A program made the position numbers and the translations under genes. Below the pieces are notes generated by a model, which was given only the letters and a program-made list of their open reading frames with translations, did not search any database and was not told the DNA's origin. From positions 310,001-374,000 of the forward strand of contig JBJXHN010000001.1 of the NCBI GenBank assembly GCA_046233135.1: 64,000 nucleotides of DNA, written 5' to 3'. Source of the DNA: JBJXHN01 sp046233135 (GTDB lineage: Bacteria; Pseudomonadota; Alphaproteobacteria; Rhodospirillales; Rhodospirillaceae). Positions 51,738 to 60,874 of the stretch are shown one piece after another (the stretch's first letter is position 1; the number at the start of each line of letters is the position of its first letter).

Positions 51738-53822
51738 ACGCCTGATCGACTGTAGGAACGCGGCGACCTGGGTGCGCAAATCCTCGGCTTCCGCAGCCAG
51801 AGAGCTTGACGCATCGCGCATGCCCTCTGCCGAAGATCGGCTGTTCGCAGCGGCGGCATTGACAGCCGTGATGGTTTTCGAGACCCGCTGTGTTCCTTCT
51901 GCCGCTTGTTGGACGCTTTGGGCGATTTCGCGGGTGGCGGCCCCCTGCTCTTCGACAGCCGAAGCAATGGCCCCGGAAATCTCGCTGATCCGTCCGATGG
52001 TATCGGCGATGGCCGTCATCGCGGTCACGCTTTCTGTGGTTTCTCCCTGGATGCCCGCAATCTGGGCGGCGATCTCGTCGGTTGCCCGGGCGGTCTGGTT
52101 CGCCAGGCTTTTGACTTCATTGGCGACCACGGCGAATCCTTTGCCCATGTCTCCGGCACGCGCCGCCTCGATGGTGGCGTTCAGAGCGAGCAGGTTGGTT
52201 TGGCTGGCGATATCGCTGATCAGGGTCACCACTTCACCGATACGGTTCGACGTTTCGGCCAGGCCGGAGACCCGGTCCTTGGCCTGCTGGGCCTGAGTTA
52301 CGGCATCGCGGGCGATATCCGAAGACCTGTGTACCTGCTGACCGATTTCCCGGACCGAGGCGGACAGCTCTTCCGTCGCGGTGGCCACGGTGGCCACGTT
52401 GCTGCTTGCGGCTTCTGCCGCGTGAGAGACGTCGCTGGCCTGGCCGCTCACCGCGCTTGCCTGATCGGTCATCGATACGGCGGTGTCGCGCATGCGATTG
52501 GCCATGGTCGAAACAGACGCAATCACCGTCCCCACGGAATTCTCGAAACTGTCGGCCAATTGCGTGCGGTGGACATGCCGTTCCTCGCTGGCGCGGCGTT
52601 CAGAGTCCAGCTTTTCCTTTTCCAGGGTCCGCATGCGGTCCAAATTCTGCTTGAAGTTTTCCAGGGCTCTGGCGATCGCGCCCACTTCATCGCCGCGGTC
52701 CTGGCCGTGGATGGCCACCGTGCTTTCGCCTCTGTCGATGGCTTCGACAGCATTGGTCAACTGGGCCATGGGATGGGTGATCAGGTTCCGTCCGATCAGG
52801 CCGAGCGCTGCCACAAGCGTCACGAGAAGAAGCAGGCCGCCTATGGCGATGGATAACCGGAGGGCGTCAGCATCTTCCGTGATCTTGGAGAGAGGCAGGT
52901 TGACCATGACCGACCAGGGTGTCGCTGTTTGCCCCAAAGTGATCGGAAGGAAAAGGTGGATATAGTCGTCATTTCCATAGGTGCCGCTGGTGGTGAGTTC
53001 CGTTGCTCTGCCGGCACGGATTGCGTCCAGAACGTCTGACAGGAAGGGCAGGGTGTCTGCCGCAGGTTTGCCCTGGACGGCCGGATCCGGATAGGCGACC
53101 CAGCGACCGTCATTGGAAATCACGTGGATTGACCCGGTCCCCAGAGGGTGGATATCCGACAAGGTATTCCAGATATCCCCAAGCTGGAGATCGACTCCCA
53201 TGACGCCGATGGCCTTGCCATTCTCTCGGATTGGGACGGCCAGCGAGGCGAGGAAAACGATCTTGCCTTCGATATCATAAGTGGTGGGCTCGGTTACAAA
53301 TGGAGCATTTGTTTTAAATGGAACGGTGTAGAAGTAACCCCCAGGACCCGAATGATCATAAGCACTCAGATAGTGCTTGGTAAGTCCTTTGCTGTCCTTG
53401 AAGTCGTACCAATATGTCAGGTATCGACCCGTGTCATCGCTGTCTTTGTTCTTAAAATCCGCATCGCGGCCATCCAGCGCATTTTCTTCATATCCTGCCC
53501 AGACTCCGGCCAATGAGGGATGGCCGACCATGGTCATCCGCAAAATCTCGCTCAAAGAGTCCCGGTCGACCTGCTCTTCTGCTTTCAGAGCGGCGAAGGT
53601 ATCGGCCAGCGTGGCGGCCAATGCCATGCCCCTATCCATACGAGCTTTTACTTTTTCCGCGATGCTTTGGCCGATGGCCCGGCCTTCGCGCAGGGCCAGA
53701 GCTTCCGTTGCTCTGGCAACCTGGTTCCCCAGGGCCAAGGCTCCGGCGAGCAAGCCGACAATGACGACCAGGGAACTGGCAACCAACAATTTTTTCGTGA
53801 TGTTCAAACCACGGTTGCTCAT
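51735..53822 (-). CDS. Methyl-accepting chemotaxis protein with dCache sensor
   Basis: Transmembrane chemoreceptor of 695 residues. An N-terminal helix (LLVASSLVVIVGLLAGALAL) is followed by a large periplasmic double-Cache domain (about 45-340; GGYFYTVPFKTNAPFVTEPTTY, VFLASLAVPIRENGKAIGVMGVDL), a second helix (about 345-370) and a HAMP domain. The signalling hairpin has the tip QTNLLALNATIEAARAGDMGKG. The Cache motif pattern suggests a small organic ligand such as an amino acid, unproven. The ATG at 53822 follows GGAGGGG; two earlier in-frame ATGs are less well placed. Confidence 0.92.
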   Translation of the reverse strand: MSNRGLNITKKLLVASSLVVIVGLLAGALALGNQVARATEALALREGRAIGQSIAEKVKARMDRGMALAATLADTFAALKAEEQVDRDSLSEILRMTMVGHPSLAGVWAGYEENALDGRDADFKNKDSDDTGRYLTYWYDFKDSKGLTKHYLSAYDHSGPGGYFYTVPFKTNAPFVTEPTTYDIEGKIVFLASLAVPIRENGKAIGVMGVDLQLGDIWNTLSDIHPLGTGSIHVISNDGRWVAYPDPAVQGKPAADTLPFLSDVLDAIRAGRATELTTSGTYGNDDYIHLFLPITLGQTATPWSVMVNLPLSKITEDADALRLSIAIGGLLLLVTLVAALGLIGRNLITHPMAQLTNAVEAIDRGESTVAIHGQDRGDEVGAIARALENFKQNLDRMRTLEKEKLDSERRASEERHVHRTQLADSFENSVGTVIASVSTMANRMRDTAVSMTDQASAVSGQASDVSHAAEAASSNVATVATATEELSASVREIGQQVHRSSDIARDAVTQAQQAKDRVSGLAETSNRIGEVVTLISDIASQTNLLALNATIEAARAGDMGKGFAVVANEVKSLANQTARATDEIAAQIAGIQGETTESVTAMTAIADTIGRISEISGAIASAVEEQGAATREIAQSVQQAAEGTQRVSKTITAVNAAAANSRSSAEGMRDASSSLAAEAEDLRTQVAAFLQSIRR

Positions 53823-54045
53823 GAGCCCCTCCATATGGATGGATCCGCCGTCCACGATTCAATCTTAAGTATATCGCTATATGATTCGGAGCCAATTTTC
53901 CACGTTGTATTTCCGCCCTCTTTCTCCTCGGGGATAGGGGCGTGGAAAAATTAATATTTTTCCGGCCGAGACGCAGACGCCCCCGCTCCGGGGGGTGGAG
54001 CGGGGGCGTTCCTGTCAGATCGGATCGGCGGGATATGCGCGAGGC

Positions 54046-54513
54046 TCAACCTGCGCTGTCTTCGGCCGGTTCTTCAGCGTCATCCGGATCGAAGCCAAGG
54101 GCGATTCCGTTCATGCAGTAGCGCAGGCCGGTCGGGGCCGGGCCGTCGTCGAACACATGGCCCAGGTGGCCGCCGCAATTGGCGCAATGGACCTCGGTCC
54201 GGGGCAGGATCATCTTGTAATCCGTACTGGTTGCCACGGCATCCTGGGTGATCGGCTGATAGAAGCTGGGCCAGCCGCTGCCGCTTTCATATTTGGTTTC
54301 CGACGCGAACAGGGGGTGGCCGCAGCCGGCGCAGGTGAAGGTACCGGTTCGCTTTTCCTGGTTCAGCGGACTGGTGAACGCGATCTCCGTGCCATGCTTG
54401 CGCAGCACGCGGTACTGCTCGTGGGTCAGGGTGTTGCGCCATTCGTCGTCGCTGCGCTCCCCGGGGGCGGCCGGGGTGAGGCTGTCTTCGGGAGATGTCG
54501 GATGGGCGGACAT
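54046..54513 (-). CDS. msrB: Peptide-methionine (R)-S-oxide reductase
   Basis: Repairs methionine-R-sulfoxide. 155 residues. Zinc-binding CxxC pairs are in CAGCGHPLF and CANCGGHLGHVF; the catalytic cysteine is in TGLRYCMNGIAL. SGSGWPSF is the conserved substrate loop. The ATG at 54513 is chosen over 54561; the N-terminal ~20 residues are poorly conserved. Divergent from the BMP transporter operon. Confidence 0.93.
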   Translation of the reverse strand: MSAHPTSPEDSLTPAAPGERSDDEWRNTLTHEQYRVLRKHGTEIAFTSPLNQEKRTGTFTCAGCGHPLFASETKYESGSGWPSFYQPITQDAVATSTDYKMILPRTEVHCANCGGHLGHVFDDGPAPTGLRYCMNGIALGFDPDDAEEPAEDSAG

Positions 54514-54639
54514 GGGACGGCAGGCTCCTGCGTGGTTTGCGGCGTCGGGTTCCCCTTTCATCTAGGGTCCGCAGGACGTTCTTTCCACCGCCGGATCCGG
54601 CTATTCCCGGCCATTGCACGGACCTTGGGCAGGGCGTTT

Positions 54640-54670
54640 CCGGGAATGGCGTCGATCACGCCATTCCCGG
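54640..54670. promoter_or_regulatory. 12-bp inverted repeat in the msrB/transporter divergent region
   Basis: CCGGGAATGGCG (54640-54651) and CGCCATTCCCGG (54659-54670) flank a 7-base spacer, about 85 bases before the transporter ATPase start. No U-tract follows, so an operator is more likely than a terminator. A related ATTCCCGGCCATT occurs about 35 bases upstream (54603). Confidence 0.5.
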
Positions 54671-54754
54671 GTGGTCAGGGCGGGGGTACCTGTGGGATAA
54701 ACGTCGCTTCGGTTTTTTGGTGCCCCGTTCATTCACCCCCATTCTGGTTCGTGC

Positions 54755-56425
54755 ATGCAGGACACTTCCCCCGCGTCCGCTTCCGCCGCCGCTCCGCCCT
54801 CTGCGCCGCCAGCCGCCATGCGCTTGTCGCTGCGGGGGGTGACCAAGGCGTTCCCCGGCATTGTCGCCAACGCCGGCATTGACCTCGACCTGGCTCAGGG
54901 CGAGATCCACGCCCTGTTGGGGGAAAACGGCGCGGGCAAAAGCACCCTGGTCAAGATCGTCTATGGCGTCTTGCGGGCCGATGCCGGTTCCATCGCCTGG
55001 GAAGGCCGGCCGGTGTCCATCGCCAGCCCGGCCGAAGCCCGGGCGCTGGGGATCGGCATGGTGTTCCAGCACTTTTCGCTGTTCGATTCCCTGAGCGTGC
55101 TGGAAAACGTCGCCCTGGCCATGGACCGGCCGGAAAAGCCCGCTGCCCTGGCCGGGCGGATCCGCGCGGTCTCCGAACGCTATGGCCTGCTGATCGATCC
55201 CGACCGCATCGTCCAGGACCTGTCGGTGGGCGAGCGTCAGCGGGTGGAGATCGTGCGCTGCCTGCTGCAAAATCCGCGCCTGCTGATCATGGACGAGCCG
55301 ACCAGCGTGCTGACGCCGCAGGAGGCCGACACCCTGTTCGACACCCTGCGCCGGCTGGTGGCGGAGGGCTGCACCATCCTGTACATCTCTCACAAGCTCG
55401 ACGAGATCCGCGCCCTTTGCCACCGTGCCACCGTGCTGCGTGCCGGCAAGGTGGTGGCGGCCTGTGATCCGCGCGACGCGACCTCGCGCGATCTGGCGCG
55501 GCTGATGATCGGCGACGAACTGGCCGCCGTGGAGCGCCGTGCCGGCCCGGGCCTGGGCGAGGTGCGGCTGGTGGTCGACCACCTGACCATGGCCGCCGAC
55601 AGTCCTTTCGGCACGGACCTGAAGGACGTGTCGCTGAAGGTGACGGCCGGCGAGATCCTGGGGATCGCCGGGGTGGCGGGCAACGGCCAGAACACCCTGA
55701 TGGCCGCCCTGTCCGGCGAGCGCCCCGCTGCCCGGGGCGAAGCCGTGCGCATCCAGGGCCGCGCCGTCGGTCACCTGGGACCCCGGGAACGCCGGGACAT
55801 CGGCCTTGCCGTGGTGCCGGAAGAACGCCTGGGCCGGGGGACGGTGCCCGAGCTGTCCCTGGCCGATAATGCCCTGCTCAGCAGCTACCGCCATGGGCAG
55901 CTGGTGCGTCGGGGGTTCGTGGACCACCGTGGTGCCAGCGGTCTTGCCGGCCGGATTATCGACGCCTTCGGTGTCGTCGCCGGCGGCGGGGCGCGGTCCG
56001 TGGCCCGGTCCCTGTCCGGCGGCAACCTGCAGAAGTTCATTATCGGGCGGGAGATGATGCAGAAGCCCCGTCTGCTGGTGGCCAGCCATCCCACCTGGGG
56101 TGTGGACGCCGGGGCGGCGGCGGCCATTCATCGGGCGCTGCTCGATCTGCGGGACGAAGGGGCGGGGATCCTGGTGATCAGCCAGGATCTGGACGAGCTG
56201 TTCACCATCTCCGACCGCATCGCCGTGATGTGCGCCGGCCGCCTGTCCGCGGCCCTGCCGGCCCATGAGGTCTCGCTGGAGCAGGTGGGCCTGCTGATGG
56301 GCGGGCTGTTCGAGGAAGCGGCCGACCCTGTGAAGGAACCCGACGACGGCCCCATGCCCCATCCCCGCGCCCATCGGGAGGCGGGACAGGCGGGGCTGAC
56401 CTCGGATGGGGATCGCCGCCCATGA
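54755..56425 (+). CDS. BMP-family ABC importer ATPase, two nucleotide-binding domains
   Basis: 556-residue fused ATPase of the nucleoside (NupA/YufO)/sugar type. The first domain has a full Walker A (GENGAGKST), signature LSVGERQRVEIVR and Walker B LLIMDEPTSVL. The second keeps the signature LSGGNLQK, while its P-loop reads GVAGNGQNTL, the usual weakened form in this family. It energises the two permeases encoded directly downstream; its end overlaps the first permease gene by four bases. Confidence 0.92.
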   Translation: MQDTSPASASAAAPPSAPPAAMRLSLRGVTKAFPGIVANAGIDLDLAQGEIHALLGENGAGKSTLVKIVYGVLRADAGSIAWEGRPVSIASPAEARALGIGMVFQHFSLFDSLSVLENVALAMDRPEKPAALAGRIRAVSERYGLLIDPDRIVQDLSVGERQRVEIVRCLLQNPRLLIMDEPTSVLTPQEADTLFDTLRRLVAEGCTILYISHKLDEIRALCHRATVLRAGKVVAACDPRDATSRDLARLMIGDELAAVERRAGPGLGEVRLVVDHLTMAADSPFGTDLKDVSLKVTAGEILGIAGVAGNGQNTLMAALSGERPAARGEAVRIQGRAVGHLGPRERRDIGLAVVPEERLGRGTVPELSLADNALLSSYRHGQLVRRGFVDHRGASGLAGRIIDAFGVVAGGGARSVARSLSGGNLQKFIIGREMMQKPRLLVASHPTWGVDAGAAAAIHRALLDLRDEGAGILVISQDLDELFTISDRIAVMCAGRLSAALPAHEVSLEQVGLLMGGLFEEAADPVKEPDDGPMPHPRAHREAGQAGLTSDGDRRP

Positions 56426-57564
56426 GTGCGCCCGAGACCGTGAAGACGATGTCTTCCGCGCGCCGGATGCGCCCCTGGCGTCTGCCGGTGACGCTGGAGC
56501 CCCGTGCCCATCCCTCGCCTGTATGGGTTTGGGGGGCGCCGTTGCTGGCGGTGGGCCTGACACTGGTGTTCGGGGCGGCGTTGTTCGCCTCGCTGGGGAC
56601 CGATCCGCTGCGGGCGCTGTACGGCTTTTTCATCCAGCCGATCCATTCGGTGTATGGCCTGACCGAACTGGGTGTGAAAGCCGCGCCGCTGGCGCTGATC
56701 GCCGTCGGGCTGGCGGTGGGGTTCCGGGGCAGCGTCTGGAACATCGGGGCTGAGGGGCAGTTCATCTTCGGGGCCATTGCCGGCGGCGGGGTCGGGCTTG
56801 CGCTCAACGACTGGAACAGCCCGCTGCTGCTGCCGCTGATGCTGGTGGCCGGGGCGATGGGGGGAATGGTCTGGGCGGCGGTGCCGGCGGCGTTACGCAC
56901 CCGCTTTCACGCCAACGAGATCCTGACCAGCCTGATGCTGACCTATGTGGCCGATCTGTTCCTGGGCTTTCTGGTGCACGGCCCCTGGAAAGACCCGGCC
57001 GGGTTCAATTTTCCCCAAAGCGAGATGTTCTCGGCGGCCGCCACCGTGCCGCTGCTGCTGGACGGCACGCGGATGCACCTGGGAATTCCGCTGGCTCTGC
57101 TGGCGGTGGCCGGGGTCTGGGTCCTGCTGTCGCACACGTTCCTGGGCTTCCAGGTGCGGGTGATGGGGCTGGCTCCCAAGGCCGGCGCCTACGCCGGTTT
57201 CAGCCAGAACCGCATCATCTGGCTGTCGCTGCTGCTGTCGGGCGGGGCGGCGGGGCTGGCCGGCGTGCTGGAGGTGGCCGGTCCCATCGGCCAGCTCCAG
57301 CCGAAGGTCTCGCCAGGATACGGCTTTACGGCCATCATCGTTGCCTTTCTGGGGCGGCTGCATCCGGTGGGGATCGCGCTGGCGGCCCTGTTCATGGCCC
57401 TGACCTATCTGGGCGGCGAGACGGTGCAGATGATGCTGGGGTTGCCGTTGGCTGTCACCGGTGTGTTTCAGGGGGTGACCCTGTTCTTCCTGTTGGGGGC
57501 GGACGTCTTGATCAGATACCGGGTGCGCTGGGGCTTCGGTGCGGGAGGGATGCATGGAAACTGA
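56422..57564 (+). CDS. BMP-family ABC importer permease 1
   Basis: 380-residue inner-membrane permease (BPD_transp_2 type) with about nine or ten helices; GLAVGFRGSVWNIGAEGQFIFGAIAGGG is the family signature, with NEILTSLMLTYVADLFLGFLV later. It works with the following permease as a heterodimer in nucleoside-type importers. It overlaps its neighbours at both ends. Confidence 0.92.
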   Translation: MSAPETVKTMSSARRMRPWRLPVTLEPRAHPSPVWVWGAPLLAVGLTLVFGAALFASLGTDPLRALYGFFIQPIHSVYGLTELGVKAAPLALIAVGLAVGFRGSVWNIGAEGQFIFGAIAGGGVGLALNDWNSPLLLPLMLVAGAMGGMVWAAVPAALRTRFHANEILTSLMLTYVADLFLGFLVHGPWKDPAGFNFPQSEMFSAAATVPLLLDGTRMHLGIPLALLAVAGVWVLLSHTFLGFQVRVMGLAPKAGAYAGFSQNRIIWLSLLLSGGAAGLAGVLEVAGPIGQLQPKVSPGYGFTAIIVAFLGRLHPVGIALAALFMALTYLGGETVQMMLGLPLAVTGVFQGVTLFFLLGADVLIRYRVRWGFGAGGMHGN

Positions 57565-58480
57565 GGCCCTCGCGGCGGTGCTGACCGCCATGGCCCGTGC
57601 CGCGACGCCCCTGGCCATCGCGGCGGTCGGGGAACTGGTGACCGAGAAGTCCGGGGTGCTGAACCTTGGCGTGGAAGGAATGATGCTGGTGGGGGCGGTG
57701 GCCGCCTTCGGCACGGCGGTGGCCACGGGCTCGCCGCTGCTGGGGCTGCTGGCGGCGATGGCGGCGGGGCTGCTGATGGCGCTGCTGTTCGGCGTGCTGA
57801 CCCTGTCGCTGCTGTCCAACCAGGTGGCCACCGGGCTGGCCCTGACCATTTTCGGCGTCGGCCTGTCCGCCTTTGTCGGCCGGGATCTGGTGGGAACGCC
57901 GCTGGGTGCCCTGGCCCCGGTGTCGATTCCGGGGCTGTCCGATATTCCCCTGATCGGCCCGCTGCTGTTCGGCCAGGATCCGCTGGTCTATGTCAGCTTT
58001 GCCCTGGTGGCCGGCGTGGCCTGGTTCCTCAACCGCAGCCGGGGCGGGCTGGTGCTGCGGGCGGTGGGGGATAACCATGATGCCGCCCATGCCATCGGCC
58101 ACGATGTCATCGCCACCCGCTACCGGGCGGTGCTGTTCGGCGGTGCCATGGCGGGGCTGGCCGGGGCCTATCTGTCGCTGGTCTATACGCCGATGTGGGT
58201 GGAGAACATGTCCGCCGGGCGCGGTTGGATCGCGCTGGCGCTGGTGGTTTTCGCCACCTGGAAACCTTGGCGGGTGCTGGTGGGCGCCTATCTGTTCGGC
58301 GGGGTGACCATCGTGCAGTTGCATGCTCAGGGCTTCGGCATCACCGTGCCGTCGCACCTGCTGTCGATGCTGCCCTACCTGGCCACGGTGCTGGTGCTGG
58401 TGCTGATCTCGCGCGATGCGATGCGGATCCGCCTCAATGCCCCGGCCTGCATCGGCAAGGTGTTCCGCCCCGAAACCTGA
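57554..58480 (+). CDS. BMP-family ABC importer permease 2
   Basis: 308-residue partner permease; the signature VTEKSGVLNLGVEGMMLVGAV is typical, as is LFGGAMAGLAGAYLSLVYTPMW. The ATG in METEALAAVL overlaps the end of the first permease gene. A CGCCCC/GGGGCG hairpin lies in the gap before the binding-protein gene. Confidence 0.92.
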   Translation: METEALAAVLTAMARAATPLAIAAVGELVTEKSGVLNLGVEGMMLVGAVAAFGTAVATGSPLLGLLAAMAAGLLMALLFGVLTLSLLSNQVATGLALTIFGVGLSAFVGRDLVGTPLGALAPVSIPGLSDIPLIGPLLFGQDPLVYVSFALVAGVAWFLNRSRGGLVLRAVGDNHDAAHAIGHDVIATRYRAVLFGGAMAGLAGAYLSLVYTPMWVENMSAGRGWIALALVVFATWKPWRVLVGAYLFGGVTIVQLHAQGFGITVPSHLLSMLPYLATVLVLVLISRDAMRIRLNAPACIGKVFRPET

Positions 58481-58555
58481 TCGCCCCCGCTGCATATCGG
58501 TGGGGCGCTGTTCCGTCGCCTCTTTGGGCTGTTTTCCGAGAAAGGAGTCTGCGCC

Positions 58556-59641
58556 GTGACCATGTCTTCCCTTCGCCTCGCTGCCGGAGCCGCCTTCGTG
58601 GCCGCCGGCCTGGCCGCCGCGACACCGGCTCTGGCCGAGGATCCGACCAAGGTGGGCTTCATCTATGTCGGCCCGGTGGGTGATCACGGCTGGTCCTATC
58701 AGCACGATCAGGGCCGCAAGGCCGTCGCCGAACACTTCGGCGAGTCCGTCGAGACCTCCTATGTGGAAAGCGTCCAGGAGGGCGCGGATGCGGAACGGGT
58801 GATCCGCCAGTATGCCGCCAATGGGTTCGACATCGTTTTCACCACGTCGTTCGGCTTCATGAACCCGACGCTGAAGGTGGCCAACCAGTTCCCGGACGTG
58901 AAATTCGAACACGCCACGGGCTACAAGACGGCGGATAACATGTCCGTCTACGCCGCGCGCTTCTATGAAGGCCGCTATGTGATCGGCAAGATCGCCGGCA
59001 TGATGAGCAAGTCGGGCGTTGTCGGTTATGTGGCCGCCGTGCCGATCCCGGAAGTGGTGCGCGGCATCAACGCCTTCACCCTGGGCCTGCGCAGCGTCAA
59101 TCCGGAGGCCGAGGTGAAGGTGATCTGGATCAACTCCTGGTACGACCCGGGCCGCGAGCGGGAAGCCGCCGAAACCCTGATCGCCCAGGGCGCGGACGTG
59201 ATCACCCAGCATACCGACAGCCCGGCCCCGGTGCAGGTGGCCGAGGAGAAGGGCGTCTATGCCTTCGGTCAGGCATCGGAAATGAGCCGCTTCGGGCCGC
59301 ATGCCCATCTGACGGCGATTGTCGATAACTGGAACGACTACTATATCGCCCGGGTCCAGGCGGTGAAGGACGGCACCTGGACGACCGAAAACACCTGGGG
59401 TGGCCTGGCGAGCGACATGGTCCACATCAGCGAATACAACAAGGAGCTGCCCGAAGACGTGGTGGCCCTGGCCGAAGACGCCCGCCAGCGGATCATCGAC
59501 GGCACCGTCCGTCCCTTCGATGGCCCGATCAAGGACCAGAGCGGCGCGGTCAAGGTGCCCGAGGGCGAAACCCTGTCCGACGAAGCGCTGCTGACCATGG
59601 ACTGGTATGTGGAAGGCGTGCAGGGCGAGCTGCCGAAGTAA
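58556..59641 (+). CDS. BMP-family (PnrA/Med-like) substrate-binding protein
   Basis: 361-residue periplasmic binding protein. Signal peptide to ALAED; mature protein begins KVGFIYVGPVGDHGWSYQHDQG, the BMP signature, with FDIVFTTSFGFMNPT, YVAAVPIPEVVRGINAFTLG and ITQHTDSPAPVQVAEEKG. BMP proteins mostly bind purine nucleosides. The GTG start has AAAGGAG eight bases upstream; an ATG two codons later is the alternative. Last recognisable gene before the AT-rich island. Confidence 0.93.
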   Translation: MTMSSLRLAAGAAFVAAGLAAATPALAEDPTKVGFIYVGPVGDHGWSYQHDQGRKAVAEHFGESVETSYVESVQEGADAERVIRQYAANGFDIVFTTSFGFMNPTLKVANQFPDVKFEHATGYKTADNMSVYAARFYEGRYVIGKIAGMMSKSGVVGYVAAVPIPEVVRGINAFTLGLRSVNPEAEVKVIWINSWYDPGREREAAETLIAQGADVITQHTDSPAPVQVAEEKGVYAFGQASEMSRFGPHAHLTAIVDNWNDYYIARVQAVKDGTWTTENTWGGLASDMVHISEYNKELPEDVVALAEDARQRIIDGTVRPFDGPIKDQSGAVKVPEGETLSDEALLTMDWYVEGVQGELPK

Positions 59642-60331
59642 GATCGCGCTCTGGTTCAGGTGAAGGTTTTTTCCTGAGCCTCTATCTTCGTGGGGATAGA
59701 GCCATTTCCATTGACCATAAACGTGGGAATGGTTTTATCTTCCACAGAGAAAACCCTTATTAGATTATTTTGACAAAAATAATCCTATTGGTTGTTCAGC
59801 GTTGCTGACCGACAAGAAATTTTGTTACCCCTCATGCACGACTGCTCGCCACTGGCTCAAAATGACACGGAAGTGAAGAGCGGGTACATGTCGCTACGGG
59901 GTCTTTTCGCGGAAAGGGATGCGGATTTGAATGTGTTTTGTTGGTGTTATGAAACGGAAGGTGGATGCCGGCCGCTCCGTCGAGTCCCTTCTTGGGAATA
60001 GCCTTCTCCTGCATATTGCACGGAGCAGAGTTGTGAAAAAAGCACGCTGGGTCAGATTATGCGCTAAATGAGCGATTTTCATAGCACCTAAATCAATTCA
60101 TGGATGTTTGTGCGGAAGGCATTATGTGCCATATTCGGACGGGATTGATTTTTTATGTCACTCCGGCTAGCGTTTGGCTCTCCGTCTCTCTAATTTGAGA
60201 ATAGCTCTAGACTCTGAGGCGTTTACCAGTTTGGCATCTGAATACCTAAGCTTCCTACCAAGCAACCCACCTAATGTCTACACGATTTATGTAGGCATTT
60301 TGCTCTTCCAACCAGCTCAAGGGTGCGCGTG
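59642..60331. other. AT-rich gene-poor boundary region
   Basis: Base composition falls sharply within about 50 bases of the binding-protein stop codon. A CTCTATC/GATAGAG hairpin (about 59680-59705) may terminate the transporter operon. No tRNA, integrase or obvious attachment repeat is visible. Short frames exist on both strands, none with supporting start signals. Confidence 0.6.
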
Positions 60332-60562
60332 ATGAGAAATCCATCAGATCGGTCGGCCGCTTCTTCGGTAGAAGTGGAGGAAGACGCGGAGAGGAATAAG
60401 CGTTATAACGAAAAACTTGATGAACTCATTAAAAATTTAAAAGGCAATGTAAAAAATGATCCCAGATTTGTTGCCAATGCAACTCTCGTGACAACACCCA
60501 ATAAATCGAGTGTTTCAAGAGATTCGAGAGAACGACGTCCAGTGGGTGTTTTTTCTGGTTGA
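60332..60562 (+). CDS. Small hypothetical protein in the AT-rich island
   Basis: A 76-residue charged protein (SSVEVEEDAERNKRYNEKLDEL, KNLKGNVKNDPRF) with a probable short coiled coil near residues 15-45. AAGGG lies nine bases before the ATG. Codon use is AT-rich like the rest of the island. Its last codons coincide with a T-run following TGGGTGT, which can pair with ACACCCA about 50 bases upstream. The 3' end may therefore be a terminator, and the protein may be spurious or C-terminally eroded. Function unknown. Confidence 0.4.
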   Translation: MRNPSDRSAASSVEVEEDAERNKRYNEKLDELIKNLKGNVKNDPRFVANATLVTTPNKSSVSRDSRERRPVGVFSG

Positions 60563-60874
60563 AGTTCGGAAGCCATTATACCCATTGTGGTCACCCCGTT
60601 GCATTCACGGGGTGCCTGACAGGTCAGGTTGGCTTGGTTGGGTGGTACCAAGTCTTTCGGGTTTCTCGCAGTGCATTCCCTTCAGCGTTCTTTCCGCTTG
60701 ATGGTTTGAAGCGCGCGGTCTGAAGCGCATGGGCCATTTGCGGTGGCGCGAAGGGCGGTCTGGTGTCCAGCCTTGGGAAACAGCATAGGGCGGCATCAGT
60801 TTCTTATACGCCATAAATGTTTTCTGAATGTTAGTATCTCTCTTGGAATGAAGTGGTGCGAAATGGAGAGGTGA
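60563..60874. other. GC-richer patch within the island
   Basis: About 250 bases (roughly 60560-60810) are clearly richer in G and C than the flanking DNA and contain a perfect CACCCCGT/ACGGGGTG hairpin near 60592-60614. No gene is supported. It may be a remnant of older chromosomal or mobile DNA. The promoter for the following membrane-protein gene should lie at about 60810-60870. Confidence 0.4.

Noticed and set aside
59792..60001. 69-codon plus-strand frame after the importer operon
   Set aside because: No ribosome-binding site, cysteine-rich random-looking product and no neighbour relationship.
60605..60814. 69-codon minus-strand frame in the GC-richer patch, possibly a transposase remnant
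   Set aside because: No catalytic motif or inverted repeats of an insertion sequence could be found around it.
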